DNA of 64,000 nucleotides from assembly GCF_003071065.1 (NCBI RefSeq), contig NZ_QCXX01000006.1, forward strand, positions 1 through 64,000, given 5' to 3'. Made by a program: the position numbers and the translations under genes. Below are positions 53,655 through 63,027 of the stretch, piece by piece. The notes under the pieces are model-generated. The model made no database searches. It was not told where the DNA came from and saw nothing but the letters and a program-made list of their open reading frames with translations. How positions within the stretch are numbered: position 1 is the stretch's first letter; every line of letters begins with the position of its first letter. The DNA is from Sphingobacterium athyrii. Its GTDB lineage: Bacteria; Bacteroidota; Bacteroidia; Sphingobacteriales; Sphingobacteriaceae.

Positions 53655-54032
53655 TTAACCTTTATCAATGCTTTTAATAAAATTGTTCCAGTAGGATAAG
53701 ATGTTTGTTTTGCCTACGGGGTTTTGCGAGTGACATAATACCTGGGGCAAAACCCGATGTTCCTGTTCAATAATTAGATTCACGATATACTTCACAGCGT
53801 CATACCCCGACTCTGCTTCTGTGTTGTCAAGATTTATTCCCAGATCATGATCAAAAGAGATGATTGACGGAATACCGTTTTCAGATATATAGGTCACAAA
53901 ATCTTGATAACTACGAATAACGGTCCAATCGGTTAGAAGATATTGGTCTATTTCTTCCTTCGATATATAGTAAGTCAGATCCGATGGTATTCTGATATCA
54001 TCCAAAAATACACCTTTCGTATTATGCCCCAT
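53655..54032 (-). CDS. cyclic-phosphate-processing receiver-domain protein (cREC_REC)
   Basis: 125 aa. VFLDDIRIPSDL, DWTVIRSYQDFVTYI, GIPSIISFDHDLG, ESGYDAVKYIV and LCHSQNPVGKTNI follow the pattern of the receiver-like domain assigned by comparative genomics to processing of cyclic phosphates. The acidic DD and SFDHDLG, plus the late HSxNPxGK, are the expected active-site residues. Such proteins occur beside toxin, RNA-repair and defence genes. Function inferred from the family only. Confidence 0.75.
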   Translation of the reverse strand: MGHNTKGVFLDDIRIPSDLTYYISKEEIDQYLLTDWTVIRSYQDFVTYISENGIPSIISFDHDLGINLDNTEAESGYDAVKYIVNLIIEQEHRVLPQVLCHSQNPVGKTNILSYWNNFIKSIDKG

Positions 54033-54211
54033 TGATTTCCGTAATTTCCTATTTAAATATAACTTAATTGAAGCGTTATTTCGAATGATAGCTTTCTAAA
54101 ACTATGTTCGTTTATTTGTTTCACCCCTGTCTTGGATATACCCGTAAATAGTGCGGGCCTATGAGAAACATTAGTAAAAAAGTAATACAAGAGCTAAAAT
54201 AGCCATGCTAA

Positions 54212-54778
54212 TCACAGCTTTCCTTTCAACAGCTCATACAAGGACGTGTTGATAAATTGAATAGCCTTAACCTTCTTCTTACCGTAGTCCGCATGATTAT
54301 GACCAAAAACATGGTACTTTGGTGATCGTTCCAATACAAACTCACGGATTTCCGTGCTGCCATAGCCATTGTCCAAAATACCAGCTGGCGGATAGTGCGA
54401 AACCATAATATCAATTTGTACCTCCGATTCCATGTGGTGAAAAAAAGGAAAACCACTAATGCCCATGACCTGGATATCATTTATCCTAACCGAACTGTCG
54501 TTAAGCCAATGGATCCCTTCGGGTATCAATTTTTTGCTTTGTAGCGGTTCCAGCTCAAAGAGTAGGTCATGATTTCCATGCACAAATATTTTGTGCGGTA
54601 TGGCAAGCCCCGCATACCACACAAAGAAATCCGATAGCTGAACCATATCGCCCGCATCGCAGATATCGCCACAATGGATTATGATATCGATTCCCTCAGG
54701 AATATCCAGTTGACGATGCATCCCATGCGTGTCCGACAACAAGAGTACGTTTTGCCCTTTTAACTTAATGATATGCAT
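54212..54778 (-). CDS. calcineurin-like metallophosphoesterase
   Basis: 188 aa, no signal. LLLSDTHGMH, HCGDICDAGD, VHGNHD, MVSHYPP and VFGHNHADYG are all five metal-binding blocks of the family in order, so it should be active on a phosphodiester or phosphomonoester. It sits 12 bp beyond the WYL regulator stop on the same strand and may share its transcript. Confidence 0.92.
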   Translation of the reverse strand: MHIIKLKGQNVLLLSDTHGMHRQLDIPEGIDIIIHCGDICDAGDMVQLSDFFVWYAGLAIPHKIFVHGNHDLLFELEPLQSKKLIPEGIHWLNDSSVRINDIQVMGISGFPFFHHMESEVQIDIMVSHYPPAGILDNGYGSTEIREFVLERSPKYHVFGHNHADYGKKKVKAIQFINTSLYELLKGKL

Positions 54779-54790
54779 ATTGACGGAAAG

Positions 54791-55690
54791 TTAGGATTGC
54801 CGATGTAATGATTTAAGATATTCCTCTTTCATCCTGTCAGCTAGACTTTGAGGAGCAATGACACTGACTTCGGCACCTACCGAAAGCAGCTCCATCACAA
54901 AATCATGCGTGATGTAGATGTTGAGCTTTACACGCAGCTCCTCCTCATTGTCAGCCAGTATTTCCTGTGTATGATGCAAAGGCAATGACCTGATATATTT
55001 GCCCTGAAAAGCAGAATAGGAGAGGATCACTTCTTCGATTTGCTGGTCTTCATGCGGAAGTATAATACCAAAACTATGCTCGAAGAGCGTTTCAGGATCT
55101 ACTTTGAGAGCCTTGAATTTTCCAGCTTTCACCACTTCCAGTGCTAAGATCCTATCCAGGGGAAAGATCCTGAGACTATCCTTGTCCAGATCCTGCCCAA
55201 TGACATACCAGCGGTTGCGCACTTCTTTTAGGAGGATGGGAAATAATCTTCGGTGTTCTACCTCGGTTTCATAGTACTTGCGGTAATCGAAATAGAGCAC
55301 AAGGTCATTATGTATCGCCTGTACAATATCTCCCAGATATTCTGTCCCCCTTGGCTTGCGCTGTTCAAAGACGATTTTCTTTGAGCCATTATCTCCCAGA
55401 CGCATCAGGTTGAATATGTCAAAGGCATCCAGTGCCCGCTCCGATTCCTCGGTGTCGTGCTGGATAAAGTATTGTTTTTTTGAACGGTCGCTTTCGATCG
55501 AGATTCTATAAAGTACCCTGATATCATCAATGTCGCGTTGAAACTGACGTTGGCTGATCGTGTGGAAGTCATCACCAATAAATGTTGATTCGTACTGTAA
55601 CATCTGGTCAATCTCCGGCCAGGAAAGCGGTCTGTGACGCAATTTGTTGATAATTAACTTGTGGCGTAATATGGTGTTTCTTACTGACAT
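54791..55690 (-). CDS. WYL-domain transcriptional regulator
   Basis: Start MSVRNTILRHKLIINKL (55690) gives 299 aa; the open frame to 55786 is not needed. N-terminal winged helix-like segment (about 1-75, with SQRQFQRDIDDIR), a central WYL domain (about 120-200; DLVLYFDYRKYYE, LLKEVRNRWYVIGQD, IFPLDRIL) and a C-terminal WCX domain (EEVILSYSAFQGKYI). WYL regulators bind nucleic-acid-derived or nucleotide ligands and often control defence islands. It is divergent from the unknown genes at 55834, whose promoter it may control. Confidence 0.88.
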   Translation of the reverse strand: MSVRNTILRHKLIINKLRHRPLSWPEIDQMLQYESTFIGDDFHTISQRQFQRDIDDIRVLYRISIESDRSKKQYFIQHDTEESERALDAFDIFNLMRLGDNGSKKIVFEQRKPRGTEYLGDIVQAIHNDLVLYFDYRKYYETEVEHRRLFPILLKEVRNRWYVIGQDLDKDSLRIFPLDRILALEVVKAGKFKALKVDPETLFEHSFGIILPHEDQQIEEVILSYSAFQGKYIRSLPLHHTQEILADNEEELRVKLNIYITHDFVMELLSVGAEVSVIAPQSLADRMKEEYLKSLHRQS

Positions 55691-55775
55691 AAATAAGCTT
55701 TTGACAAAGATAGATTTAGGAAGCGACAAAATACGTCGTCTTGACCAGGGGGGAGAAAAAAAATATTTTTTTCGA

Positions 55776-55822
55776 GATAGCGACACCCTTTGACCGCTCC
55801 TGAGCCTAAGTTTGGACCAAAC
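55776..55822 (+). promoter_or_regulatory. promoter box P1 with palindrome
   Basis: GATAGCGACACCCTTTGAC (55776-55794), 14 bp from its TTTG to TAAGTTTG (55807-55814, a TAnnTTTG box). GTTTGGACCAAAC (55810-55822) is a perfect palindrome over the -7 box, 12 bp before the ATG at 55834. The 19-bp box recurs at 56838 with the same spacing. Confidence 0.65.
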
Positions 55823-55833
55823 AAAATTATTTT

Positions 55834-56196
55834 ATGGAAAAAGAAACGAATCAACAGAATATCTCGTCGCGTGAGCAATGGATTTTGGCCAATAGTGGAA
55901 CTGGTATTACGACCGAATTATGGAAAGCAATCCGATCATTTATCAAAGTCGCGTCTCTGGCCGTTGCAGCTTTTAGTGCAAGCTTTCACGTGATGCCTGA
56001 TCATAGCTATCGGATATTCCCGAAAGAACGGCTATCCTTTGCCTATACGGTGATAGCATCATCAGATGTAGATCGTCTGATCGATCGGTACAATGAAGCA
56101 GCAGGAATGGAACGCACGTTGATCCGTCAGGAATATATTTATCAGCGGCTGGATGAATTAGGTATTATCGTTTCGAAGGAACAAGATGGAGAATAA
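55834..56196 (+). CDS. uncharacterised 120-aa protein
   Basis: No signal; REQWILANSGTGITTELWKAI, then LAVAAFSASFHVMPDHSYRIF and LIDRYNEAAGMERTLIRQEY. Helical; no family recognised. The stop overlaps the next gene by 11 bp, so translation is probably coupled. Divergent from the WYL regulator. Confidence 0.65.
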   Translation: MEKETNQQNISSREQWILANSGTGITTELWKAIRSFIKVASLAVAAFSASFHVMPDHSYRIFPKERLSFAYTVIASSDVDRLIDRYNEAAGMERTLIRQEYIYQRLDELGIIVSKEQDGE

Positions 56197-56839
56197 ATAT
56201 CGCGAAACCTTGTCGGCTTTGGATCTGGTCAGTATAGGGTTTGAGGCTTTTAACCTATTGGTTCAAATCAAGGGTATGTACTCTCACCTTCGTGTAGGTT
56301 ACATTTATTATGCAGCATTGGATTGTCTGTCTGATTGGCAAGGAAACCCTGTAGTTGATAATTTTACCTTTATTCCATTGATGACCGATGCGGTTCCCAT
56401 TTATGGGGGAACAAGCTATCGGATATGTTCCATCGATATCAATACCGTACATGCACATTTGGAGGCTTTTGCCGATCATACAGTACTCTTTGGTGCCATG
56501 CACGATCCTATTTTGATCAAATTGCTCGATTTCTATGCATTCAGCCAAAAACGACTGATCTTGCGCAGACCATTGAAATTGGAAGGGAGTAATGCAAAAC
56601 CTTATATCGATAAATATCTAAGATTTTCCAAGACATGGGATCACGTCACCGTATTGGACAGCCACAAGGTGATTCGATATTTAAATCGTTTGGATAGTCT
56701 TTTGAGACTTCCTGAAGTAGGAGAGGAAATAGAGCAATTGTGGCTCAAACTGATTCTTGAGCAATTGGATCTCCCTGTATCGATCGACTTCGCTAATCCT
56801 AGATTGCCTCAACACTCCTGTTTATTTATTAATCTCTGA
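56186..56839 (+). CDS. uncharacterised 217-aa protein
   Basis: Overlaps the previous gene by 11 bp. Mixed alpha/beta; TLSALDLVSIGFEAFNLLVQ near the start and RYLNRLDSLLRLPEVGEEI near the end. No signal, no membrane helix, no recognised family. Partner of the 120-aa product by overlap. Confidence 0.65.
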   Translation: MENKYRETLSALDLVSIGFEAFNLLVQIKGMYSHLRVGYIYYAALDCLSDWQGNPVVDNFTFIPLMTDAVPIYGGTSYRICSIDINTVHAHLEAFADHTVLFGAMHDPILIKLLDFYAFSQKRLILRRPLKLEGSNAKPYIDKYLRFSKTWDHVTVLDSHKVIRYLNRLDSLLRLPEVGEEIEQLWLKLILEQLDLPVSIDFANPRLPQHSCLFINL

Positions 56840-56876
56840 TAGCGACCGACTTTGACGTTATAGCCAAGTATATTTA
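56838..56876 (+). promoter_or_regulatory. promoter box P2, same as P1
   Basis: GATAGCGACCGACTTTGAC (56838-56856) matches P1 at 16 of 19 positions, and TATATTTA (56869-56876) stands at the same 14-bp distance as the -7 box in P1. It overlaps the stop of the previous gene and would drive 56979 and the DUF262 genes. Confidence 0.6.
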
Positions 56877-56978
56877 ACGAAGTTCAACAAAATCGTTACG
56901 CTCTTTTATTATGAAACGATTGAAATTACTTTTTAACTATGCAAATATTTATTAATTTAACATAATCATATTAATCTA

Positions 56979-57200
56979 ATGAGCCTATTTTTAATTACTG
57001 TAAAATCACGTCTGGCGGCGAATTTGACCGTCATGGAAAAAGGAATGACAGTGGAAGTATCCTGTCGCGATTCCGAATTATATGCCAATGGCTGCCCCCA
57101 TGTCAAGGAAGCTTTTATGCGCAAATATGGTATTGATCTGCTGAAATTAGGCGGCCCCAATGCGATATGGAACTATTTTGATATTAAAAAGATTTCTTGA
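56979..57200 (+). CDS. small DUF6140-like protein
   Basis: 73 aa. SLFLITVKSRLAANLTVMEKG, MTVEV, ANGCPHVKEAFMRKYGIDL and FDIKKI follow a small beta-alpha protein seen next to mobile and defence genes in Bacteroidota. Function unknown. Its ATG is about 100 nt downstream of P2 and it leads into the DUF262 pair. Confidence 0.7.
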   Translation: MSLFLITVKSRLAANLTVMEKGMTVEVSCRDSELYANGCPHVKEAFMRKYGIDLLKLGGPNAIWNYFDIKKIS

Positions 57201-57232
57201 AATTTCTGATAAACACCTATATAAATAAGACT

Positions 57233-59119
57233 ATGGAAAGTGAACTTTTATTAAAGACAGAAAATATATTGAAACCAATTTCGGTGCAGGAACTTACAAT
57301 TCAAAGTGATGGACCCAAGTATCGTTTTTATATACCTTCCTATCAAAGAGGTTATCGATGGGGGACTACTGAAGTAGAAGCCCTTTTAGACGATATTTTG
57401 GAATTTTCACAAATTAAAACTTCAACAAAAGAAAGATATTGTTTACAACCTATCGTTGTGAAAAAAATGTCAAATGGAGCCTATGAAGTATTGGATGGCC
57501 AACAGCGTTTGACAACGATATTCATTTTATTGACAAAGCTTAGAAAAAAAATAGATGATATTAACTTATTTAGTATCGAATATGAGACTCGTCCAAATAG
57601 TAAAACTTTTTTAGATCAATTGGATAATTCTCTTGATACCAGCAACCCAGACTTCTATTACATGAGTAATGCATATATTGCCATAAATAATTGGTTTGAG
57701 GGAAAAAAGACATCTGCAAATGTTGCTTGGAAGATATATGAAGAACTAATTGAACGTGTAGATTTTATTTGGTATGAGATCACGGATCCATTTATTAATC
57801 CAATAGATGTATTTACTCGAATTAATATTGGTAAGATACCTTTGACGAATTCGGAGTTAGTAAAAGCTGTATTTTTAAGTAAGGAAAATTTAGCTTTAGG
57901 AAGGCAGCCCGAATCAGATGATACATCTTATAAAACTGCACTGTCTCATAAACAGGCGTTGATCGCAATGGAATGGGATCAGATGGAGAAACAGTTACAG
58001 GATAAAAGTTTTTGGAGCTTTATCTATAATGGTGATCCTAAACGATATGAAACTAGAATTGACTATATTCTCGACTTAATTACCGGAAAAACTGAATTAG
58101 AGCAAAACAAATATTTCGCTTTTCAGTGCTTTTATAACAGAATTAAGGAAGTTCGATTGGACCAAGAGTCTTTGAGGACGTTAAGTGACCAAAATTCATC
58201 CTTTGTTGAACAGGAATGGAATAAGCTAAAGCAATATTTTGATATTTTATTGGAATGGTATACTCAAAAGACATTTAATCATTTGATTGGTTTTTTGATT
58301 TTTGATAATATCAACTTAATTAAGCTTCTTGATTTGTATAAAGATAATGATAGAAAGTTATTCCTCGATAATATAATAAAGCTAGTAAAAAAAAGTGTCG
58401 AAGGAGATTTATCTACCTTAAGATATAATGAGCATAATAGAAAAATTCATACTATTTTGGTTTTTCACAATATCATGCATTCCCTTATACAACCAGATAC
58501 TTCCAAGCACTTTCCGTTCGAACGTATTAAAGACAACGTAAAATGGTCTTTGGAGCATATTTATGCCCAGAATTCCGATGATATTAGAGAAGTCGATCAG
58601 CAACTTTGGGCTGTTGATCATTGGGAGCATTTCAATTTTTATTACCCTGAAGAAAGTGGTATTCTATTTGAACTTGATCGTGTTCGAAGATCAGAAAAAA
58701 CAGAGAGAGAAGAGTTTTTAAGTCTTTTTAAGCAGGTTGATGAATTTATTCAAGCAAAACTATGGAGTGCAGAAACTAGCGAGGAAACTGATACAGATAG
58801 CTGGACTTGGTTGAATGACGAGCATGCAATCTCCAACCTCACACTATTAGATGTTTCTTCAAATTCAGTATTAAGTAATTCTGTTTTCGCTATTAAACGT
58901 GATAAAATTAAAAAACTTGATATAGAGTCCGCTTATATACCAAGTGAAACTCGAAAAGTGTTTTTTAAATACTACACCAAACACCAAGGGAATGATGCTT
59001 ACTGGACTAGAGCTGATAAAATTGCCTATGTTAATGATATTGAAAGTATGATATCAAAACTTGATGATCTTAAAAAAATAATCTACAATGAAAACAACAC
59101 TTTGGAGTATTTTAAATAA
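57233..59119 (+). CDS. DUF262/DUF1524 protein (GmrSD-like), gene 1 of pair
   Basis: Start MESELLLKTENIL at 57233 (628 aa); a TTG at 57197 would overlap the previous gene. N-terminal DUF262: IPSYQRGYRWG (about 37) and LDGQQRLTT (about 86), the ParB-like NTPase loop; then MTRINIG-like VFTRINIGKIPLTNSELVK. C-terminal DUF1524 with SLEHIYAQN (about 440) as the HNH-type nuclease motif. GmrS/GmrD fusions of this kind are type IV restriction enzymes for modified DNA. Overlaps the next gene by 32 bp. Confidence 0.88.
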   Translation: MESELLLKTENILKPISVQELTIQSDGPKYRFYIPSYQRGYRWGTTEVEALLDDILEFSQIKTSTKERYCLQPIVVKKMSNGAYEVLDGQQRLTTIFILLTKLRKKIDDINLFSIEYETRPNSKTFLDQLDNSLDTSNPDFYYMSNAYIAINNWFEGKKTSANVAWKIYEELIERVDFIWYEITDPFINPIDVFTRINIGKIPLTNSELVKAVFLSKENLALGRQPESDDTSYKTALSHKQALIAMEWDQMEKQLQDKSFWSFIYNGDPKRYETRIDYILDLITGKTELEQNKYFAFQCFYNRIKEVRLDQESLRTLSDQNSSFVEQEWNKLKQYFDILLEWYTQKTFNHLIGFLIFDNINLIKLLDLYKDNDRKLFLDNIIKLVKKSVEGDLSTLRYNEHNRKIHTILVFHNIMHSLIQPDTSKHFPFERIKDNVKWSLEHIYAQNSDDIREVDQQLWAVDHWEHFNFYYPEESGILFELDRVRRSEKTEREEFLSLFKQVDEFIQAKLWSAETSEETDTDSWTWLNDEHAISNLTLLDVSSNSVLSNSVFAIKRDKIKKLDIESAYIPSETRKVFFKYYTKHQGNDAYWTRADKIAYVNDIESMISKLDDLKKIIYNENNTLEYFK

Positions 59120-61397
59120 TAATATCGACGGTATTAATCTCAGTAGAGGCATTGAAATCCCTATGATTCAAAGAGATTATGCCCAAGGGAGACAAAATGC
59201 GAAAGCAAAGGAAATACGTGATATTTTTTTGTTTGACTTACATCAGGGAATGTTGAATGTCAAGCATAAGCATAGCCCCGCTTTGGATTTAGATTTCATT
59301 TATGGGGTTAATACCAATAATACATTTATACCACTTGACGGGCAACAGCGGTTAACAACATTATATTTGATCTATTGGTATTTCGCTTTTAGGGATAGGA
59401 AAATTGATGATTTAAAAGTTCAGCTGTCAAAATTTAGTTATGAGATAAGGCCTTCAACATCTTTGTTTTTGAAACGACTTTTAGATGGTTTGGATGAAAG
59501 TGATTATAGAGACGTGTTTGGAGATAATAGTAGCTTCGAGCGTGTCTTAAAAAATAAGAACTGGTATTTTGTTGTTTGGAACCACGATATTAGTATCAAA
59601 GCTATCCTCATTATGTTGGATTCAATACACGAAGTATTTAGAAAATCGGAGATCACTATTCATGATCTAATTGATGTCGAGAATCCACCAGTAACATTTA
59701 ATTTCCTTCAAATATCAAATTTTGGATTATCCGATAGTTTATATGTTAAGATGAATTCGCGGGGTAAACCACTAACGAGTTTTGAAAATCTAAAGGCTGA
59801 GTTAGGTAAATTTATCAAAGAAAGCGATTTCAATTCCAATTATAATTATTCTATTAAGAGCTCGGATTTTGTTAAAGAAGTTGATGTTGAAACTTATTTT
59901 ATGACCAAAATAGATAACGAGTGGAGTGATCTATTTTGGAGATATAGGGATAGTCAATATCTATTTGATGAGAAACTGCTTAATCTTTTATCGTTTATAT
60001 CTCTAAATGTTCTTGCTATAAACAATAAGGTCGAATTTGATCATGCAATAGAGAAATTTTCTGATCCTGATTTTCAAATATCTTATTATTCATTATATGT
60101 TAATAATCTTATTAATGAAAGTACTATTATAAATTATATTGATATTTTAGATTTATTGACAATAAAAAACGTTGCTTTTAGAACTTATTTAGATGAATCA
60201 GGATTCTATGAGCAGATAATTTTACCTGTGTTTTCAAAGAAAATTAATGTAGATTATCAAATTCGTGTTTTGTTTTATGGGATTTTTGAATATGTCCGTA
60301 GAAATAAGCTTCATCTGGATATCATTGAGCTAAATAAGTGGAGTAGGCTGCTCCACAACATGACATCCAATACGATTTATAATAGATCCAGTGATTTCAT
60401 AGATAGCTTACAGGGAATTTGTACGTTTTTGGATAGTTACTCTGGAGATCTTTATAAAGATTTCCTCAAAAACTCTATGTCTGGATTCGATTCTGTTCAA
60501 ACTAAGGAAGAGCATATTAAATTGACCTTAAGAATTTCAGAATTGAACTTTAACCTAATACTTGATGAAATTGAAAATCACGGATACCTATTAGGGCAGA
60601 TAACTGGAGTATTGGTAATCAGTGGTATTGTCGAACGTTACAATTATGACAAGTTCCAGTCATTGACACAAGAAGATTTAGTAACAATCAAGTGTAGTAT
60701 TGAGAAAGCTTATAATAAATTTATAAAATTCTTTAATGAGAAAGGACTTATTCCCTTTCAAGATGATCTGTTTAGAAGAGCTTTGTTGACATATGGTGAT
60801 TATGCGGTTTACTCAACTAATTTTTGTTTTTTCGTAAATAGTGGTCGTGATGTTAGTTGGAAGAGATTATTGAAGGAGCTAGGGACGAGCTTAAATACAT
60901 ATAATGTAGCTAGAGGAGCTTTTTTAAAGCTTTTCGATAATATTTCTTCTTCTGAAGATACATTAGAAGGGCTTCGGAATATTATCAAAGAATATTTAAA
61001 TTCTAAAAATGAGGAAGATTGGTTATATTATTTTATCAAATATCCCATTATCCTAGAAAACTCTTACCAAAAATATGTTAAGTTCTTTGAGGGGGATCTT
61101 ATTTATCCTTTACGTAGAACTAAATATTTTAAAGAGGAGGATCCAGATTATATGAGCCTGGTATTGAAACATAAACTTGAGAATGCGGGGATAGATACCA
61201 GAACGATAGATTTTGGATACATTCAGTCAGGAATTGAGCAATATGGTATAAAAAGTATTTTAGGTAAGTCAATTAAGATCGCATACAATCATGACCGCCA
61301 AGGTAAATTTTATATTAAAAAGCATGGTGATGAGGGTTTTTATATGGGAGACATAACAGCGGTCGTTAAATACATCAGTGGATATTTTGAAAAATAA
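59088..61397 (+). CDS. DUF262 protein, gene 2 of pair
   Basis: 769 aa, beginning inside gene 1. PMIQRDYAQGRQN (about 25-37) and LDGQQRLTTLYLIYWYF (about 82-98) define DUF262; YVKMNSRGKPLTSFENLKAE is the second conserved block. No DUF1524 HNH block was seen at the end. The C-terminal ~400 aa are not recognised. Translational overlap with gene 1 indicates a complex: one partner with nuclease motif, one without. Confidence 0.85.
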   Translation: MKTTLWSILNNNIDGINLSRGIEIPMIQRDYAQGRQNAKAKEIRDIFLFDLHQGMLNVKHKHSPALDLDFIYGVNTNNTFIPLDGQQRLTTLYLIYWYFAFRDRKIDDLKVQLSKFSYEIRPSTSLFLKRLLDGLDESDYRDVFGDNSSFERVLKNKNWYFVVWNHDISIKAILIMLDSIHEVFRKSEITIHDLIDVENPPVTFNFLQISNFGLSDSLYVKMNSRGKPLTSFENLKAELGKFIKESDFNSNYNYSIKSSDFVKEVDVETYFMTKIDNEWSDLFWRYRDSQYLFDEKLLNLLSFISLNVLAINNKVEFDHAIEKFSDPDFQISYYSLYVNNLINESTIINYIDILDLLTIKNVAFRTYLDESGFYEQIILPVFSKKINVDYQIRVLFYGIFEYVRRNKLHLDIIELNKWSRLLHNMTSNTIYNRSSDFIDSLQGICTFLDSYSGDLYKDFLKNSMSGFDSVQTKEEHIKLTLRISELNFNLILDEIENHGYLLGQITGVLVISGIVERYNYDKFQSLTQEDLVTIKCSIEKAYNKFIKFFNEKGLIPFQDDLFRRALLTYGDYAVYSTNFCFFVNSGRDVSWKRLLKELGTSLNTYNVARGAFLKLFDNISSSEDTLEGLRNIIKEYLNSKNEEDWLYYFIKYPIILENSYQKYVKFFEGDLIYPLRRTKYFKEEDPDYMSLVLKHKLENAGIDTRTIDFGYIQSGIEQYGIKSILGKSIKIAYNHDRQGKFYIKKHGDEGFYMGDITAVVKYISGYFEK

Positions 61398-62106
61398 AAC
61401 TGATCTATCTAAAATGGAATGTTTAGGGAAGCCGAGCATTCCATTTTCAGATATTTACTCTGAAACCGAGTTTTTTAGATTTGGTTCTGGATCCTTGCTT
61501 AAGGATTTAATTAAATACGTCAATTTTAGCAACCTAAATTACGGTAAAAAAGTAATTTTTATAGGAGATGACGCGCAGCTGCCACCTGTGAATATGAATT
61601 TTTCTCCTGCACTTGACAGAAACTATTTAAATGAAAATTATAGCCTGATTTCAAGCGAATTTGAATTGACAGAGATTGTGAGGCAGAAAGTGGATAGTGG
61701 GATTTTACACAATGCAACTAAATTGAGAAAAGCCTTAAAGAACAATGTGTTTAATCAAGTTGATATTAACACCGGCTTTGAAGACATTATCGGTATTAAA
61801 TATGATGAACTATTGTCAAAGTATTTATCTGCCTGTAACAATTCACTCTATGACCAAACAATAATTATAGCATATTCAAATTCATCTGTAAAAGAATACA
61901 ACGATTTTGTTAGAAGCTATTTTTTTTCAAATCAAACTACTATAGCAATCGGCGACCGAATAATTTTGGTTGGTAACAATTACAATTATCCTCAAATAGA
62001 ATTGTTGAACGGTGATTTCGGAACTATAAAAGATGTTTCTGCGTTAAATGAAATTCGGACTATTTCTCTAAAACGTAAGGACAAAAAAGTGAGATTGTTG
62101 AAGTAA
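61378..62106 (+). pseudogene. RecD/PIF1-like SF1 helicase fragment
   Basis: The frame overlaps the end of the previous gene by 20 bp. SGSLLKDLIKYVN, KVIFIGDDAQLPPVN (Walker B/motif II), SPALDRNYL, ELTEIVRQ (motif III/IV area) and GDRIILVGNNYN are those of RecD-like helicases. Motif I (GxGKT) and everything before it are missing, and so is the C-terminal UvrD-like motif VI region. It is a middle fragment placed by recombination at the end of the DUF262 operon. Confidence 0.8.
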
Positions 62107-62223
62107 AAGTTCCTCTTATTTTTAGAAAATCGAGTTTAGTGCCTCAAGACTACTTGCCCTTACACAGAGGGATAAACCATTTCTCCGAAGTCGAATGGTA
62201 GAAAAATTTAAAATCGATTTATT

Positions 62224-62655
62224 ATGGAAGAAAAACACAGGAAACAGAACAAAGGTGGACACAAACCGAAGATTAATCCAAAAATGAACCGCCACGTTTT
62301 TCGTCTTACAGACGAAGAAAATGCTAAATTTTTAGCCCTTTTTGACCAATCAGAAATAGACAATAAGGCTAAATTTATTGTTTCATTATTGTTTGGAAAG
62401 GAAATGAAAACGGTTAAAATCGACAAAGGAACGGTTGATTTTTATATGCGATTGACATCGTTTCACAGTCAATTCCGTTCTATTGGAGTGAATTATAATC
62501 AAATTGTAAAGCTGTTGTACCGTCATTTTTCAGAGAGAAAAGCCGCAGCTTTTCTCTACAAATTAGAAAAACAAACGACTGAAATGGCGATATTGTGTCA
62601 AAAAATTATTCAGATAGCTGAAGAATTTGAAGCAAAATATTTGAAAAAAGAATAG
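62224..62655 (+). CDS. mobA-like: MobA-like mobilization accessory protein
   Basis: 143 aa, basic N-terminus. HVFRLTDEENAKFLALFDQS, KAKFIVSLLFGKEMKTVKID, then VDFYMRLTSFHSQFRSIGVNYNQIVKLL match the CTnDOT-type MobA of Bacteroidota conjugative elements, a ribbon-helix-helix-like relaxosome factor. The relaxase gene that normally follows is replaced by an XRE regulator, so this is a relic of an integrative element. Confidence 0.8.
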   Translation: MEEKHRKQNKGGHKPKINPKMNRHVFRLTDEENAKFLALFDQSEIDNKAKFIVSLLFGKEMKTVKIDKGTVDFYMRLTSFHSQFRSIGVNYNQIVKLLYRHFSERKAAAFLYKLEKQTTEMAILCQKIIQIAEEFEAKYLKKE

Positions 62656-62735
62656 AAAGAAAACTCCTTTCCGATTTCAATTTGAGTCTAAATTTTTCAT
62701 ACATTTGACAAATTAGTCCAAACAAGTATAACAAG

Positions 62736-63026
62736 ATGAATTCTTTTGGAGAATATTTAAGAGATAAACGAGAACAGCTTGGTCTTCCACTTAGAAAGGT
62801 TGCGGCTGAACTTGATATTGACACTTCTATTTTAAGTAAAATTGAACGTGGAGAAAGAACCGCCACCAAGGAAATGTTGCCTGTTTTGGCGAACACTCTA
62901 AATATTCAACTAAGGGAAATAGAAATAGAATTTATCAAGGCAATTATTTTATCAGATTTAGGTGATTTGAAATTTTTAAAAGTCGGCTTAGAAGAAACGA
63001 TTAACACCATTAAAAGCCGAAAGTAA
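62736..63026 (+). CDS. XRE-family transcriptional regulator
   Basis: 96 aa. FGEYLRDKREQLGLPLRKVA, ELDIDTSILSKIERGERTAT is a complete Cro/C1-type helix-turn-helix (residues 4-58). The remainder is a short helical tail. One base separates its stop from the next ATG, so it probably regulates the helicase gene that follows. Confidence 0.88.
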   Translation: MNSFGEYLRDKREQLGLPLRKVAAELDIDTSILSKIERGERTATKEMLPVLANTLNIQLREIEIEFIKAIILSDLGDLKFLKVGLEETINTIKSRK

Positions 63027-63027
63027 T

